Part shown: piece after piece, positions 19,101-26,776 of the stretch
How the letters are laid out: the number at the start of each line of letters is the position of its first letter
Position numbering within the stretch: position 1 is the first letter of the stretch
Assembly (NCBI RefSeq): GCF_018614655.1
Contig: NZ_JAGGOG010000035.1
Span: forward strand, 1-64,000
Source: Pseudomonas fluorescens
GTDB taxonomy: Bacteria; Pseudomonadota; Gammaproteobacteria; Pseudomonadales; Pseudomonadaceae
Direction: 5' to 3'
DNA length: 64,000 nt
Made by a program: the position numbers and the translations under genes
Notes under the pieces: model-generated
What the model was told of the DNA's origin: nothing
Database searches by the model: none
Seen by the model: only the letters and a program-made list of their open reading frames with translations

Positions 19101-22100
19101 TTTCTCGAAGTTACCGCCAGCGGTGTCGGTGATCTTGACGGTCTGGGTGCTCTTGTCGATGAACACGTCATCACCCGGAGCCGCGACAGTGATCGAGCCT
19201 ACGGTTTCACCTTGTTTGATGGTGATGGTCGAACCGTTATCGAGTTTCAGGGTGACGTCAGTCCCGGCCTTGTTGCTCAAAGTCGCGGTATAGGTGATCT
19301 GGCCACCTTCGCTAACTTCCGATGGAGCCGTCAGGGTTACGGTGGTGGTGTTATCGGTACCCGGTGTATCTGTCACGGTGGTAGTGACCGGCGTTGTGCC
19401 CGGCACCAGATTCTCAAAGTGCTCGCCGCCGGCTACCTTGGTGATGGCCGTGGTGACAGTCTGATCACCTTTGTACACATCGTCCGGCGCTACAACCGAG
19501 ACGGTACCGCTCGATTGGTTCACACCGATGGTGATGGTCTGGCCGTTATCCAGGGTCACGGTCAGCGGGTTGGTGATGTTGGTCACCGCTGCGCCGTTCT
19601 TATCCACAAGGCTGGCGGTGTAAACGATCTGTCCGCCTTCGCCCACGGTGGTGGTGGCCGTCAGGACGATATCGACCTTGTCGATGGTGTCGTTGATGGC
19701 GGTAGTTGCGCCATCGCCAGCCACTTCCAGTTTCTCGAAGTTACCGCCAGCGGTGTCGGTGATCTTGACGGTCTGAGTGCTCTTGTCGATGAACACGTCA
19801 TCGCCTGGAGCCGCGACGGTCACGGAACCCGCGGTTTCGCCGGCCTTGATGGTGATGGTCGAGCCGTTGTCGAGTTTCAGGGTGACGTCAGTCCCAGCCT
19901 TGTTGCTCAAAGTCGCGGTATAGGTGATCTGGCCACCTTCGCTGACTTCCGAGGGAGCCGTCAGAGTCACGGTGGTGGTGTTATCGGTACCCGGTGTGTC
20001 AGTCACGGTGGTAGTGACCGGTGCGGTACCGGGCACCAGGTTTTCGAAATGCTCGCCGCCGGTCACGCCTTTGATAGCGGTGGTGACGGTCTGGTCGCCT
20101 TTGTACACATCATCTGGAGCTACAACCGAAACGGTGCCGCTCGATTGGTTCACACCGATGGTGATGGTCTGGCCGTTATCCAGGGTCACGGTCAGCGGGT
20201 TGGTGATGTTGGTCACCGCTGCGCCGTTCTTATCCACAAGGCTGGCGGTGTAAACGATCTGTCCGCCTTCGCCCACGGTGGTGGTCGCCGTCAGGACGAT
20301 ATCGACCTTGTCGATGGTGTCGTTGATGGCGGTAGTTGCGCCGTCGCCAGCGACTTCCAGTTTTTCGAAGTTGCCGCCAGCGGTATCAGTGATCTTGACG
20401 GTCTGAGTGCTCTTGTCGATGAACACGTCATCGCCTGGAGCCGCGACGGTCACCGAGCCAACGGTTTCACCTTGTTTGATGGTGATGGTCGAACCGTTGT
20501 CGAGCTTCAGCGTGACGTCAGTACCCGCTTTATTGGAAAGCGTAGCGGTATAGGTGATCTGGCCACCTTCGCTGACTTCCGATGGAGCCGTCAGGGTTAC
20601 GGTGGTGGTGTTATCGGTGCCCGGGGTATCCGTCACGGTGGTAGTGACCGGCGTTTTGCCGGGCACCAGATTTTCGAAATGCTCGCCGCCGGCTACATTG
20701 GTGATGGCCGTGGTGACGGTCTGATCGCCTTTGTACACATCGTCCGGCGCTACAACCGAAACGGTGCCGCTGGACTGATTTACACCGATGGTGATGGTCT
20801 GGCCATTATCCAGCGTGACAGTCAGCGGATTGGTGATGTTAGTCACCGCATTACCCGCTTTGTCGACCAAGGAGGCGGTGTAAACGATGTTGCCACCTTC
20901 GCCCACGGTAGTGGTGGCCGTCAGGACGATATCGACCTTGTCGATGGTGTCGTTGATGCTCGTGGTTGCGCCGTCACCTGTTACAACGAGCTTCTCGAAG
21001 TTACCGCCGGTGGTGTCGGTGATCTTGACGGTTTGAGTGCTCTTGTCGATGAACACGTCGTCGCCAGGCGCCGCAACGATCACGGAACCCACGGTTTCGC
21101 CAGCCTTGATGGTGATGGTCGAGCCGTTATCCAGCTTCAGCGTGACGTCGGTGCCCGCTTTGTTGGAAAGCGTGGCGGTGTAAGTAATCTGACCACCTTC
21201 GTTGACGGCATCAGGCGCGGTCAGTGTGACAGTGGTGGTGTTTTCAGTGCCTGGAGTATCCGTGACGGTGGTGCTGACCGGTACGGTACCGGGCACCAGG
21301 TTTTCGAAGTGCTCACCACCGGTTACGCCTTTGATGGCGGTAGTGACAGTTTGATCGCCTTTGTAAACGTCATCCGGCGCTACAACCGAAACGGTGCCGC
21401 TGGACTGGTTTACACCGATGGTGATGGTCTGGCCGTTATCCAAGGTCACGGTCAGCGGGTTGGTGATGTTGGTCACCGCCGCGCCGTTTTTATCCACAAG
21501 GCTGGCGGTGTAAACGATCTGGCCGCCTTCGCCCACGGTGGTGGTGGCCGTCAGGACGATATCGACCTTGTCGATGGTGTCGTTGATGGCGGTAGTTGCG
21601 CCATCGCCAGCCACTTCCAGTTTCTCGAAGTTACCGCCAGCGGTGTCGGTGATCTTGACGGTCTGGGTGCTCTTGTCGATGAACACATCATCGCCTGGCG
21701 CCGCAACAGTCACGGACCCCGCGGTTTCGCCGGCCTTGATGGTGATGGTCGAACCGTTATCGAGTTTCAGGGTGACGTCAGTCCCAGCCTTGTTGCTCAA
21801 AGTCGCGGTATAGGTGATCTGGCCACCTTCACTGACTTCCGATGGAGCCGTCAGGGTTACGGTGGTGGTGTTATCGGTACCCGGTGTATCTATCACGGTG
21901 GTAGTGACCGGCGTTGTGCCCGGCACCAGATTCTCAAAGTGCTCGCCGCCGGCTACCTTGGTGATGGCCGTGGTGACAGTCTGATCACCTTTGTACACAT
22001 CGTCCGGCGCTACAACCGAGACGGTACCGCTCGATTGGTTCACACCGATGGTGATGGTCTGGCCGTTATCCAAGGTCACGGTCAACGGATTAGTGATGTT

Positions 22101-25100
22101 GGTCACCGCCGCGCCGTTTTTATCCACAAGGCTGGCGGTGTAAACGATCTGGCCGCCTTCGCCCACGGTGGTGGTCGCCGTCAGGACGATATCGACCTTG
22201 TCGATGGTGTCGTTGATGGCGGTAGTTGCGCCGTCGCCAGCGACTTCCAGTTTCTCGAAGTTACCGCCAGCGGTGTCGGTGATCTTGACGGTCTGGGTGC
22301 TCTTGTCGATGAACACATCATCGCCTGGCGCCGCAACAGTCACGGAACCCGCGGTTTCGCCGGCCTTGATGGTGATGGTCGAGCCGTTATCCAGCTTCAG
22401 CGTGACGTCAGTGCCCGCTTTGTTGGAAAGCGTAGCGGTATAGGTGATCTGACCACCCTCACTAACCTCCGACGGGGCCGTCAGGGTCACAGTCGTGGTG
22501 TTATCGGTGCCCGGTGTGTCAGTCACGGTGGTAGTGACGGGCGTTTTGCCGGGCACCAGATTTTCGAAATGCTCGCCGCCGGCTACGTTGGTGATGGCCG
22601 TGGTGACGGTCTGATCGCCTTTGTACACATCGTCCGGCGCTACAACCGAAACGGTGCCGCTGGACTGATTTACACCGATGGTGATGGTCTGGCCATTATC
22701 CAGCGTGACAGTCAGCGGATTGGTGATGTTAGTCACCGCATTACCCGTTTTGTCGACCAAGGACGCGGTGTAAACGATGTTTCCGCCTTCGCCTACGGTG
22801 GTAGTCGCGGTCAGCACCACGTCCACTTTGTCGATAGTGTCGTTGATGGCGGTGGTCGCGCCGTCGCCAGCCACTTCCAGTTTTTCGAAGTTGCCACCGG
22901 TGGTGTCGGTGATCTTGACGGTCTGAGTGCTCTTGTCGATGAACACGTCATCGCCTGGGGCGGCGACGGTGATCGAACCTACGGTTTCACCCTGCTTGAT
23001 GGTGATGGTGGAGCCGTTGTCCAGCTTCAGCGTCACATCAGTACCGGCCTTGTTGCTCAAGGTTGCGGTGTAGGTGATCTGGCCACCCTCGCTAACTTCC
23101 GACGGAGCCGTCAGGGTCACAGTCGTAGTGTTATCGGTACCCGGAGTATCGGTCACGGTGGTAGTGACCGGCGTTGTGCCTGGCACCAGGTTTTCGAAAT
23201 GCTCGCCGCCGACTACCTTCGTGATGGCCGTGGTGACGGTTTGATCGCCTTTGTACACATCATCTGGAGCCACAACCGAAACGGTGCCGCTCGATTGGTT
23301 TACACCGATGGTGATGGTCTGGCCGTTATCCAAGGTCACGGTCAACGGATTAGTGATGTTGGTCACCGCCGCGCCGTTTTTATCCACAAGGCTGGCGGTG
23401 TAAACGATCTGGCCGCCTTCGCCCACGGTGGTGGTCGCCGTCAGGACGATATCGACCTTGTCGATGGTGTCGTTGATGGCGGTAGTTGCGCCATCGCCGG
23501 CCACTTCCAGTTTCTCGAAGTTACCGCCAGCGGTGTCGGTGATCTTGACGGTCTGAGTGCTCTTGTCGATGAACACGTCATCGCCTGGAGCGGCCACGGT
23601 GACCGAGCCTGCGGTTTCGCCGGCCTTGATGGTGATGGTGGAGCCGTTGTCCAGCTTCAGCGTCACATCAGTCCCGGCCTTGTTGCTCAAGGTCGCGGTA
23701 TAGGTGATCTGGCCACCTTCGTTAACTTCAGACGGAGCCGTCAGGGTCACGGTGGTGGTGTTATCGGTACCCGGAGTATCGGTCACGGTGGTAGTGACCG
23801 GTGCGGTGCCTGGAACCAGATTTTCAAAGTGCTCGCCGCCGGTCACGCCCTTGATGGCGGTGGTAACGGTTTGGTCGCCTTTGTACACATCATCCGGCGC
23901 CACAACCGAGACAGTGCCGCTCGACTGGTTCACGCCAATAGTGATGGTCTGGCCGTTGTCCAAGGTCACGGTCAGGGGGTTGGTGATGTTGGTAACAGCA
24001 TTACCTGCCTTGTCGACCAAGGAGGCGGTGTAAACGATGTTGCCGCCTTCGCCCACGGTGGTGGTCGCGGTCAGCACCACGTCCACTTTGTCGATAGTGT
24101 CGTTGATGGCGGTAGTTGCGCCGTCGCCAGCGACTTCCAGTTTCTCGAAGTTGCCACCAGCGGTATCAGTGATCTTGACGGTCTGGGTGCTCTTGTCGAT
24201 GAACACGTCATCGCCTGGAGCGGCCACGGTGACCGAGCCAACAGTCTCACCCTGCTTAATGGTGATGGTCGAACCGTTATCCAGCTTCAGCGTGACGTCG
24301 GTACTCGCTTTGTTGGAAAGCGTAGCGGTATAGGTGATCTGGCCACCTTCGCTGACTTCCGAGGGAGCCGTCAGGGTTACGGTGGTGGTGTTATCGGTGC
24401 CCGGGGTATCCGTCACGGTAGTGGTGACGGGCGTGGTCCCCGGAACCAGACTTTCAAAGTGCTCGCCGCCGGCTACCTTGGTGATGGCCGTGGTGACAGT
24501 CTGATCGCCTTTGTACACATCATCTGGAGCCACAACCGAAACGGTGCCGCTCGATTGGTTTACACCGATGGTGATGGTCTGGCCGTTATCCAAGGTCACG
24601 GTCAACGGATTAGTGACGTTGGTCACCGCCGCGCCGTTTTTATCCACAAGGCTGGCGGTGTAGACGATCTGGCCACCTTCGCCCACGGTGGTGGTCGCGG
24701 TCAGCACCACATCCACTTTGTCGATGGTGTCGTTGATGGTGGTAGTCGCACCGTTGCCGGCCACGACGAGGTTCTCGAAGTTACCGCCAGCGGTGTCGGT
24801 GATCTTGACGGTCTGGGTGCTCTTGTCGATGAACACGTCATCACCAGGCGCCGCAACGGTCACGGAGCCCACGGTTTCGCCAGCCTTGATGGTGATGGTC
24901 GAACCGTTATCCAGCTTCAGCGTGACGTCAGTGCCCGCCTTGTTAGAGAGCGTGGCGGTGTAGGTAATCTGGCCGCCTTCGCTGACATCACCCGGCGCGG
25001 TCAGCGTTACGGTGGTGGTGTCGACCGAGTCGGTAATGGTCGTGACGGCTGGCGTGGTGCTGGGTACCAGGTTCTCGAAGTTGCCGCCGGTTGTCCCGGT

Positions 25101-26438
25101 GATGCTCGTGGTCACCGTGCTGCCGTTGACATAGACGTCGTTCGCAGGGGTATCGACCACGACCGTGCCGACCGACTCGCCGGCCTTGATGGTGATCACC
25201 GAGCCATTGGACAGGGTCACGGTCACCGGCGTTTGCGCGGGGTTGGTCAGCGTCGCGGTGTAGGTGATCTGGCCGCCTTCGGTGACGGTGTCGGTGGCGG
25301 TGAGGCTCAGCCCGGTGTTGTCGACCGAATCGGTAATGGTGGTAACGGCTGGCGTCGGGTTCGGCACCAGGTTCTCAAAGTTGCCGCCAGTGGCCGTGGT
25401 AATCGTGGTGGTGACGGTGCTGCCATTGTTGTAGACGTCATTGGCCGGCGTATTGACCACCACGGTACCCGTGGACTTGCCCGCCTCAATGTTAATCACC
25501 GAGCCATTGCTCAAGGTGACAGTCACCGGCGTTTGCGCCGGGTTGGTCAGGGTGGCGGTGTACGTGATCTGGCCACCTTCGGTTACCGTCTCGGCCGCGG
25601 TCAGGGTCACGGTGGTGGTGTCGATGGTGTCGGTAATCTGGGTCACGGCTGGCGTCGGGTCGACGGTCAGTACCAGGTTGGTGCCGCCGGTGGTGCCGGT
25701 GACGGTGACGGTAATCTGGCTTGGGTCGATGTACGGGCTGTCGTTGGGCGCCAGCGGAACATTGACGGAACCGGTCAATTGGCCGGCCGGGATAGTGATC
25801 ACCGAACCGTTGGACAGGGTGACGTTCAGGTCGGTGCTGGAGGCCCGGGTAACGGTGGCGGTGTAAGTCAGTACGCCGCCGGCTTCGGTGATGGTCGGGG
25901 TTGCGCCCAGGGTCAGGGTCGACGCCTGTTGTGTCAGGCCGCCATTGCCGTTCGCTTGCGCGCCGGCGAGTTGGTTCAGAGCTGAAGTGGCGAAGCCCAG
26001 GCCCGCCGTTGGAAAGCCAATCACCGGAGCGACGCTACCCGCGGTTGCATCAAGGACTACAAAGCTGTGGCCGCCACCGGCTGCACCGCCGACACCGGCC
26101 GCGTTTGCACCGGCCGCCGTGGCTTCCAGGTCGGTCGTCGGGTCGACGCCCGCAGCGATGGCTTGCTGCAGTTCGGCAACCGACGGTGCTGCTTGCGCAG
26201 TCGCTTGAGCCAGGTCGACGCTGGAGTCGGGTGTGTCAGCACTCCATTGTGTGTCACGACCCAGGTCCAGGATGCGGCCGTCGGCCAGCTCAAGGCTGAC
26301 GGCGCCCGACATACCCGTGTCTACCTGATCGCCTGCGAACAGCCGATCACCTTCAACGAGTACGCGGCGGGCGCCTTCCGGAGAAATAACAAAAACCTGG
26401 CCTACAACGCTTTTGGCAATAGCAACTACGCTGCTCAT
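13116..26438 (-). CDS. lapA: Giant biofilm adhesin LapA
   Basis: A 4440-residue type I secreted RTX adhesin. The N-terminal retention module (1 to about 120) includes the LapG cleavage motif TAAG at residues 107-110, the same place as in P. fluorescens LapA, so the protein can be held in LapE and cut free by LapG. Three diverged Ig-like repeats follow, then 13 tandem pairs of about 210 residues (100+110) covering roughly 25020 to 16830. The C-terminal third has a Calx-beta-like repeat, cadherin-like segments, a PA14-like module (YLEAGKSYKFTGTGDDSL), a von Willebrand A domain with MIDAS motif DTSGS, RTX nonapeptides (GGSGDDILFG, GGKGNDILLG, GGTGNDTLIG) and a type I secretion signal. GGAG nine bases before the ATG supports the start. 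Its exporter genes lie divergently upstream. P. fluorescens LapA is of similar giant size; the repeat number varies between strains. Confidence 0.96.
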   Translation of the reverse strand: MSSVVAIAKSVVGQVFVISPEGARRVLVEGDRLFAGDQVDTGMSGAVSLELADGRILDLGRDTQWSADTPDSSVDLAQATAQAAPSVAELQQAIAAGVDPTTDLEATAAGANAAGVGGAAGGGHSFVVLDATAGSVAPVIGFPTAGLGFATSALNQLAGAQANGNGGLTQQASTLTLGATPTITEAGGVLTYTATVTRASSTDLNVTLSNGSVITIPAGQLTGSVNVPLAPNDSPYIDPSQITVTVTGTTGGTNLVLTVDPTPAVTQITDTIDTTTVTLTAAETVTEGGQITYTATLTNPAQTPVTVTLSNGSVINIEAGKSTGTVVVNTPANDVYNNGSTVTTTITTATGGNFENLVPNPTPAVTTITDSVDNTGLSLTATDTVTEGGQITYTATLTNPAQTPVTVTLSNGSVITIKAGESVGTVVVDTPANDVYVNGSTVTTSITGTTGGNFENLVPSTTPAVTTITDSVDTTTVTLTAPGDVSEGGQITYTATLSNKAGTDVTLKLDNGSTITIKAGETVGSVTVAAPGDDVFIDKSTQTVKITDTAGGNFENLVVAGNGATTTINDTIDKVDVVLTATTTVGEGGQIVYTASLVDKNGAAVTNVTNPLTVTLDNGQTITIGVNQSSGTVSVVAPDDVYKGDQTVTTAITKVAGGEHFESLVPGTTPVTTTVTDTPGTDNTTTVTLTAPSEVSEGGQITYTATLSNKASTDVTLKLDNGSTITIKQGETVGSVTVAAPGDDVFIDKSTQTVKITDTAGGNFEKLEVAGDGATTAINDTIDKVDVVLTATTTVGEGGNIVYTASLVDKAGNAVTNITNPLTVTLDNGQTITIGVNQSSGTVSVVAPDDVYKGDQTVTTAIKGVTGGEHFENLVPGTAPVTTTVTDTPGTDNTTTVTLTAPSEVNEGGQITYTATLSNKAGTDVTLKLDNGSTITIKAGETAGSVTVAAPGDDVFIDKSTQTVKITDTAGGNFEKLEVAGDGATTAINDTIDKVDIVLTATTTVGEGGQIVYTASLVDKNGAAVTNITNPLTVTLDNGQTITIGVNQSSGTVSVVAPDDVYKGDQTVTTAITKVVGGEHFENLVPGTTPVTTTVTDTPGTDNTTTVTLTAPSEVSEGGQITYTATLSNKAGTDVTLKLDNGSTITIKQGETVGSITVAAPGDDVFIDKSTQTVKITDTTGGNFEKLEVAGDGATTAINDTIDKVDVVLTATTTVGEGGNIVYTASLVDKTGNAVTNITNPLTVTLDNGQTITIGVNQSSGTVSVVAPDDVYKGDQTVTTAITNVAGGEHFENLVPGKTPVTTTVTDTPGTDNTTTVTLTAPSEVSEGGQITYTATLSNKAGTDVTLKLDNGSTITIKAGETAGSVTVAAPGDDVFIDKSTQTVKITDTAGGNFEKLEVAGDGATTAINDTIDKVDIVLTATTTVGEGGQIVYTASLVDKNGAAVTNITNPLTVTLDNGQTITIGVNQSSGTVSVVAPDDVYKGDQTVTTAITKVAGGEHFENLVPGTTPVTTTVIDTPGTDNTTTVTLTAPSEVSEGGQITYTATLSNKAGTDVTLKLDNGSTITIKAGETAGSVTVAAPGDDVFIDKSTQTVKITDTAGGNFEKLEVAGDGATTAINDTIDKVDIVLTATTTVGEGGQIVYTASLVDKNGAAVTNITNPLTVTLDNGQTITIGVNQSSGTVSVVAPDDVYKGDQTVTTAIKGVTGGEHFENLVPGTVPVSTTVTDTPGTENTTTVTLTAPDAVNEGGQITYTATLSNKAGTDVTLKLDNGSTITIKAGETVGSVIVAAPGDDVFIDKSTQTVKITDTTGGNFEKLVVTGDGATTSINDTIDKVDIVLTATTTVGEGGNIVYTASLVDKAGNAVTNITNPLTVTLDNGQTITIGVNQSSGTVSVVAPDDVYKGDQTVTTAITNVAGGEHFENLVPGKTPVTTTVTDTPGTDNTTTVTLTAPSEVSEGGQITYTATLSNKAGTDVTLKLDNGSTITIKQGETVGSVTVAAPGDDVFIDKSTQTVKITDTAGGNFEKLEVAGDGATTAINDTIDKVDIVLTATTTVGEGGQIVYTASLVDKNGAAVTNITNPLTVTLDNGQTITIGVNQSSGTVSVVAPDDVYKGDQTVTTAIKGVTGGEHFENLVPGTAPVTTTVTDTPGTDNTTTVTLTAPSEVSEGGQITYTATLSNKAGTDVTLKLDNGSTITIKAGETAGSVTVAAPGDDVFIDKSTQTVKITDTAGGNFEKLEVAGDGATTAINDTIDKVDIVLTATTTVGEGGQIVYTASLVDKNGAAVTNITNPLTVTLDNGQTITIGVNQSSGTVSVVAPDDVYKGDQTVTTAITKVAGGEHFENLVPGTTPVTTTVTDTPGTDNTTTVTLTAPSEVSEGGQITYTATLSNKAGTDVTLKLDNGSTITIKQGETVGSITVAAPGDDVFIDKSTQTVKITDTAGGNFEKLEVTGDGATTAINDTIDKVDIVLTATTTVGEGGQIVYTASLVDKNGAAVTNITNPLTVTLDNGQTITIGVNQSSGTVSVVAPDDVYKGDQTVTTAITNVAGGEHFENLVPGKTPVTTTVTDTPGTDNTTTVTLTAPSEVSEGGQITYTATLSNKAGTDVTLKLDNGSTITIKQGETVGSITVAAPGDDVFIDKSTQTVKITDTAGGNFEKLEVAGDGATTVINDTIDKVDIVLTATTTVGEGGNIVYTASLVDKNGAAVTNITTPLTVTLDNGQTITIGVNQSSGTVSVVAPNDVYAGNQTVTTAITNVAGGAHYENLVPGKTPVTTTVTDTPGTTDTTTVTLTAPSAVNEGGQITYTATLSNKAGTDVTLKLDNGSTITIKQGETVGSITVAAPGDDVFIDKSTQTVKITDTAGGNFEKLEVAGDGATTVINDTIDKVDVVLTATTTVGEGGNIVYTASLVDKNGAAVTNITTPLTVTLDNGQTITIGVNQSSGTVSVVAPNDVYAGNQTVTTAITNVADGAHYENLVPGKTPVTTTVTDTPGTTDTTTVTLTAPSAVNEGGQITYTATLNNKAGTDMTIKLDNGSSITIKQGETVGSVTVAAPGDDVFIDKSTQTVKITDTTGGNFEKLVVAGDGATTTINDTIDDVKVVLTATNSVAEGGQITYTASLVDKNGVAVTNVGSDLVVKLDNGSSITIGNGKTSSTVNVTAPNDVYVGANDVSAKITNVISGGDKYENLIVVGTPVVTKVTDVVNNTVISIAGDTSVNEGQTAHYTLNLTNPAATDVTVTLKYSGTATDGSDFTGVYTVKIPAGSSSATFDIKTIDDKLTELTENFVITIDKTTGGNFENLAISGTNGSVTTSIIDNDAPPVIDLDANDSSGATGANFKTTFTEGGTGVSIADTDIKITDPDSTQLTGATVVLTNTQQGDSLNFTNVAGITVTSATDPATGKITLTLTGTASLADYTQQIKNITFTNSSHDPSTTPRTITVTVTDGGNYSNVATTTVNVVAVNDPPVATGSAVTGTEDTPLALTWSNFGVTDVDSPQASLGVKITELPVAGKLQFLAADGVTWSNVTAGQTFTKAQIDGGQLRFTPNANESGVDGYGGTGVGNKQADYAQFKFQPTDGKDLGNTATMKVDITPVADKPTLTTDNSQATPPSIGLIKETWTNLKGLGTDGNGVSADQLKAAIANAGTPNSTTVETNVQSTGNVALGTGSKTSGLIYLEAGKSYKFTGTGDDSLVVNIGGKDVATTTWGAGGALNGTFVPTTSGYYTIDVYHSNQSGPGSYDVNLSVNGAAAIDLSSGGVPLYTDRQDLINAGVNLSEFTGSNGDGYYTAYKPNEGLENSNVHLSKVVTALTDTDGSESLAVKISGVPAGSVLTDGAGHTFTATASNGEVNVLGWDLANLAIKPPPYYNGTFNLTVTSTSTESLGGSASSTATIPVKIYPGTYTPSMGSSGDDNVVGTGGNDIVVADVAGLNVVQGKNYNIAFMVDTSGSMSAASVKAAKDSLTTVFKSLQDSIGSSTSGTVNIFLADFDTQVNQTISVNLKDPGALTALQGVLNSMVSGGGTNYEDVFKATANFFNSAQAKGNSGAINTTYFITDGQPTYYQSGEQTNPTLYGSVKLDDVVTSSNYTLGSAFSTRPDNNHQIDIDASGKVTVWTYNFGWTSYSPGTVHAQGDGTYELSNLGGTGFSTDGSTTSNSGSAFALLSGLSTGGVEAIGLNSGVSLDQLKPYDSDGKPQANIDPKDLANAILGHSEATLPGADRVDGGDGNDILFGDLVSFPGIQGEGYNAIQTYVAGKNGVAVAAVTGQDVHKYITEHYTEFDTSGAKDGNDTLLGGSGDDILFGQGGSDYLDGGKGNDILLGGTGNDTLIGGQGNDILIGGSGADTFIWKAGDTGNDVIKDFKASEGDRIDLRDLLKGETDGTIDNFLKLTTVDNVTTLQISSEGKLNAAGGVANADVTIKLEGNNWSGQTINSLISGADPTIKVDHT
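13390..13810 (-). other. RTX nonapeptide repeat region of lapA
   Basis: Encodes several GGxGxDxLx calcium-binding repeats near the LapA C-terminus in two groups (around 13430-13600 and 13770-13800), just ahead of the secretion signal. These fold on calcium binding outside the cell and are typical of type I secretion substrates. Confidence 0.85.
14050..14650 (-). other. von Willebrand factor A domain of lapA
   Basis: Encodes NIAFMVDTSGSMSAASVK, with the metal-ion-dependent adhesion site DxSxS, followed by a VWA-like segment (FLADFDTQVNQTI, GGGTNYEDVFKATANFF, YFITDGQPT). VWA domains of Lap-type adhesins are implicated in surface or protein binding. The boundaries are approximate. Confidence 0.85.
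15190..15470 (-). other. PA14-like module of lapA
   Basis: Encodes IYLEAGKSYKFTGTGDDSLV followed by a short beta-rich segment with GYYTIDVYHSNQSGPGSYDV. The Gly-Asp-Asp-Ser motif after a beta strand resembles PA14/GLEYA carbohydrate-binding domains, where an Asp pair binds calcium and sugar. This is my reading by pattern, not by profile search. Confidence 0.55.
16830..25020 (-). repeat. Thirteen tandem 630-bp double repeats in lapA
   Basis: Period 630 bp, each unit coding for two Ig-like adhesin repeats: type A (about 100 residues, TLTAPSEVSEGGQITYTATL…) and type B (about 110 residues, VGEGGQIVYTASLVDK…). Twelve B units are nearly identical; the thirteenth (16830-17150) is diverged. Variation is a mosaic: B units end in ITKVAGG, IKGVTGG or ITNVAGG in the N-to-C order K,G,K,N,K,G,N,G,K,N,N,N. 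The near-identity over 8 kb indicates homogenisation by recombination. Such arrays are prone to assembly collapse. Confidence 0.93.
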
Positions 26439-26519
26439 TGAAGATTTCTCCGGCGATCCGCTCGCTGACTTCCATAGGCCTGACCGCGAGTTGGCTATCA
26501 GGTTGGAGGTGTTTTGAAT

Positions 26520-26548
26520 ATTGACGTATGAATCGTCAATAATTTGGC
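26520..26548. promoter_or_regulatory. lapA-lapE divergent promoter region: dyad and FleQ-like box
   Basis: ATTGACG-N7-CGTCAAT (26520-26540) is a perfect inverted repeat. Overlapping it, 26535-26548 reads GTCAATAATTTGGC, matching 12 of 14 positions of the FleQ box consensus (GTCAATAAATTGAC form). FleQ with c-di-GMP is known to control lapA and exopolysaccharide promoters in Pseudomonas. The region lies 80-110 bp upstream of lapA and about 230 bp upstream of lapE. Confidence 0.5.
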
Positions 26549-26573
26549 TTCATTCTTAGGGGAATAACTTTAT

Positions 26574-26587
26574 GCCAAACTATTGAC
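26574..26587. promoter_or_regulatory. Second weaker FleQ-like box
   Basis: GCCAAACTATTGAC keeps the TTGAC half of the FleQ box and matches about 10 of 14 positions. Its spacing from the first candidate is 39 bp start to start. Paired FleQ sites are common at FleQ-controlled promoters, but this one is weak by sequence. Confidence 0.3.
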
Positions 26588-26776
26588 CTTATGGTCGCCA
26601 TCCTAAACAATCGTCCCACTAATGTCACATTGATATTCATCCGGCGAACCGTCCTACAGATGTGAACCAGTTCCGCTTTTGGAACTTTCCGACGTACGGT
26701 CATTACGGTTGCCATTTTCCGACACTGCGGCCCAATCCGCTGTGATTTGAGACAAGAAGTCCAGGGGAACTCTTAA

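Noticed and set aside
16320..25985. A 3221-codon open frame on the plus strand opposite lapA
   Set aside because: It is antisense to the repeat array; because the unit is a multiple of three and near-identical, absence of stops in one unit keeps the opposite frame open throughout. The product is low-complexity, without family features or a good ribosome-binding site.
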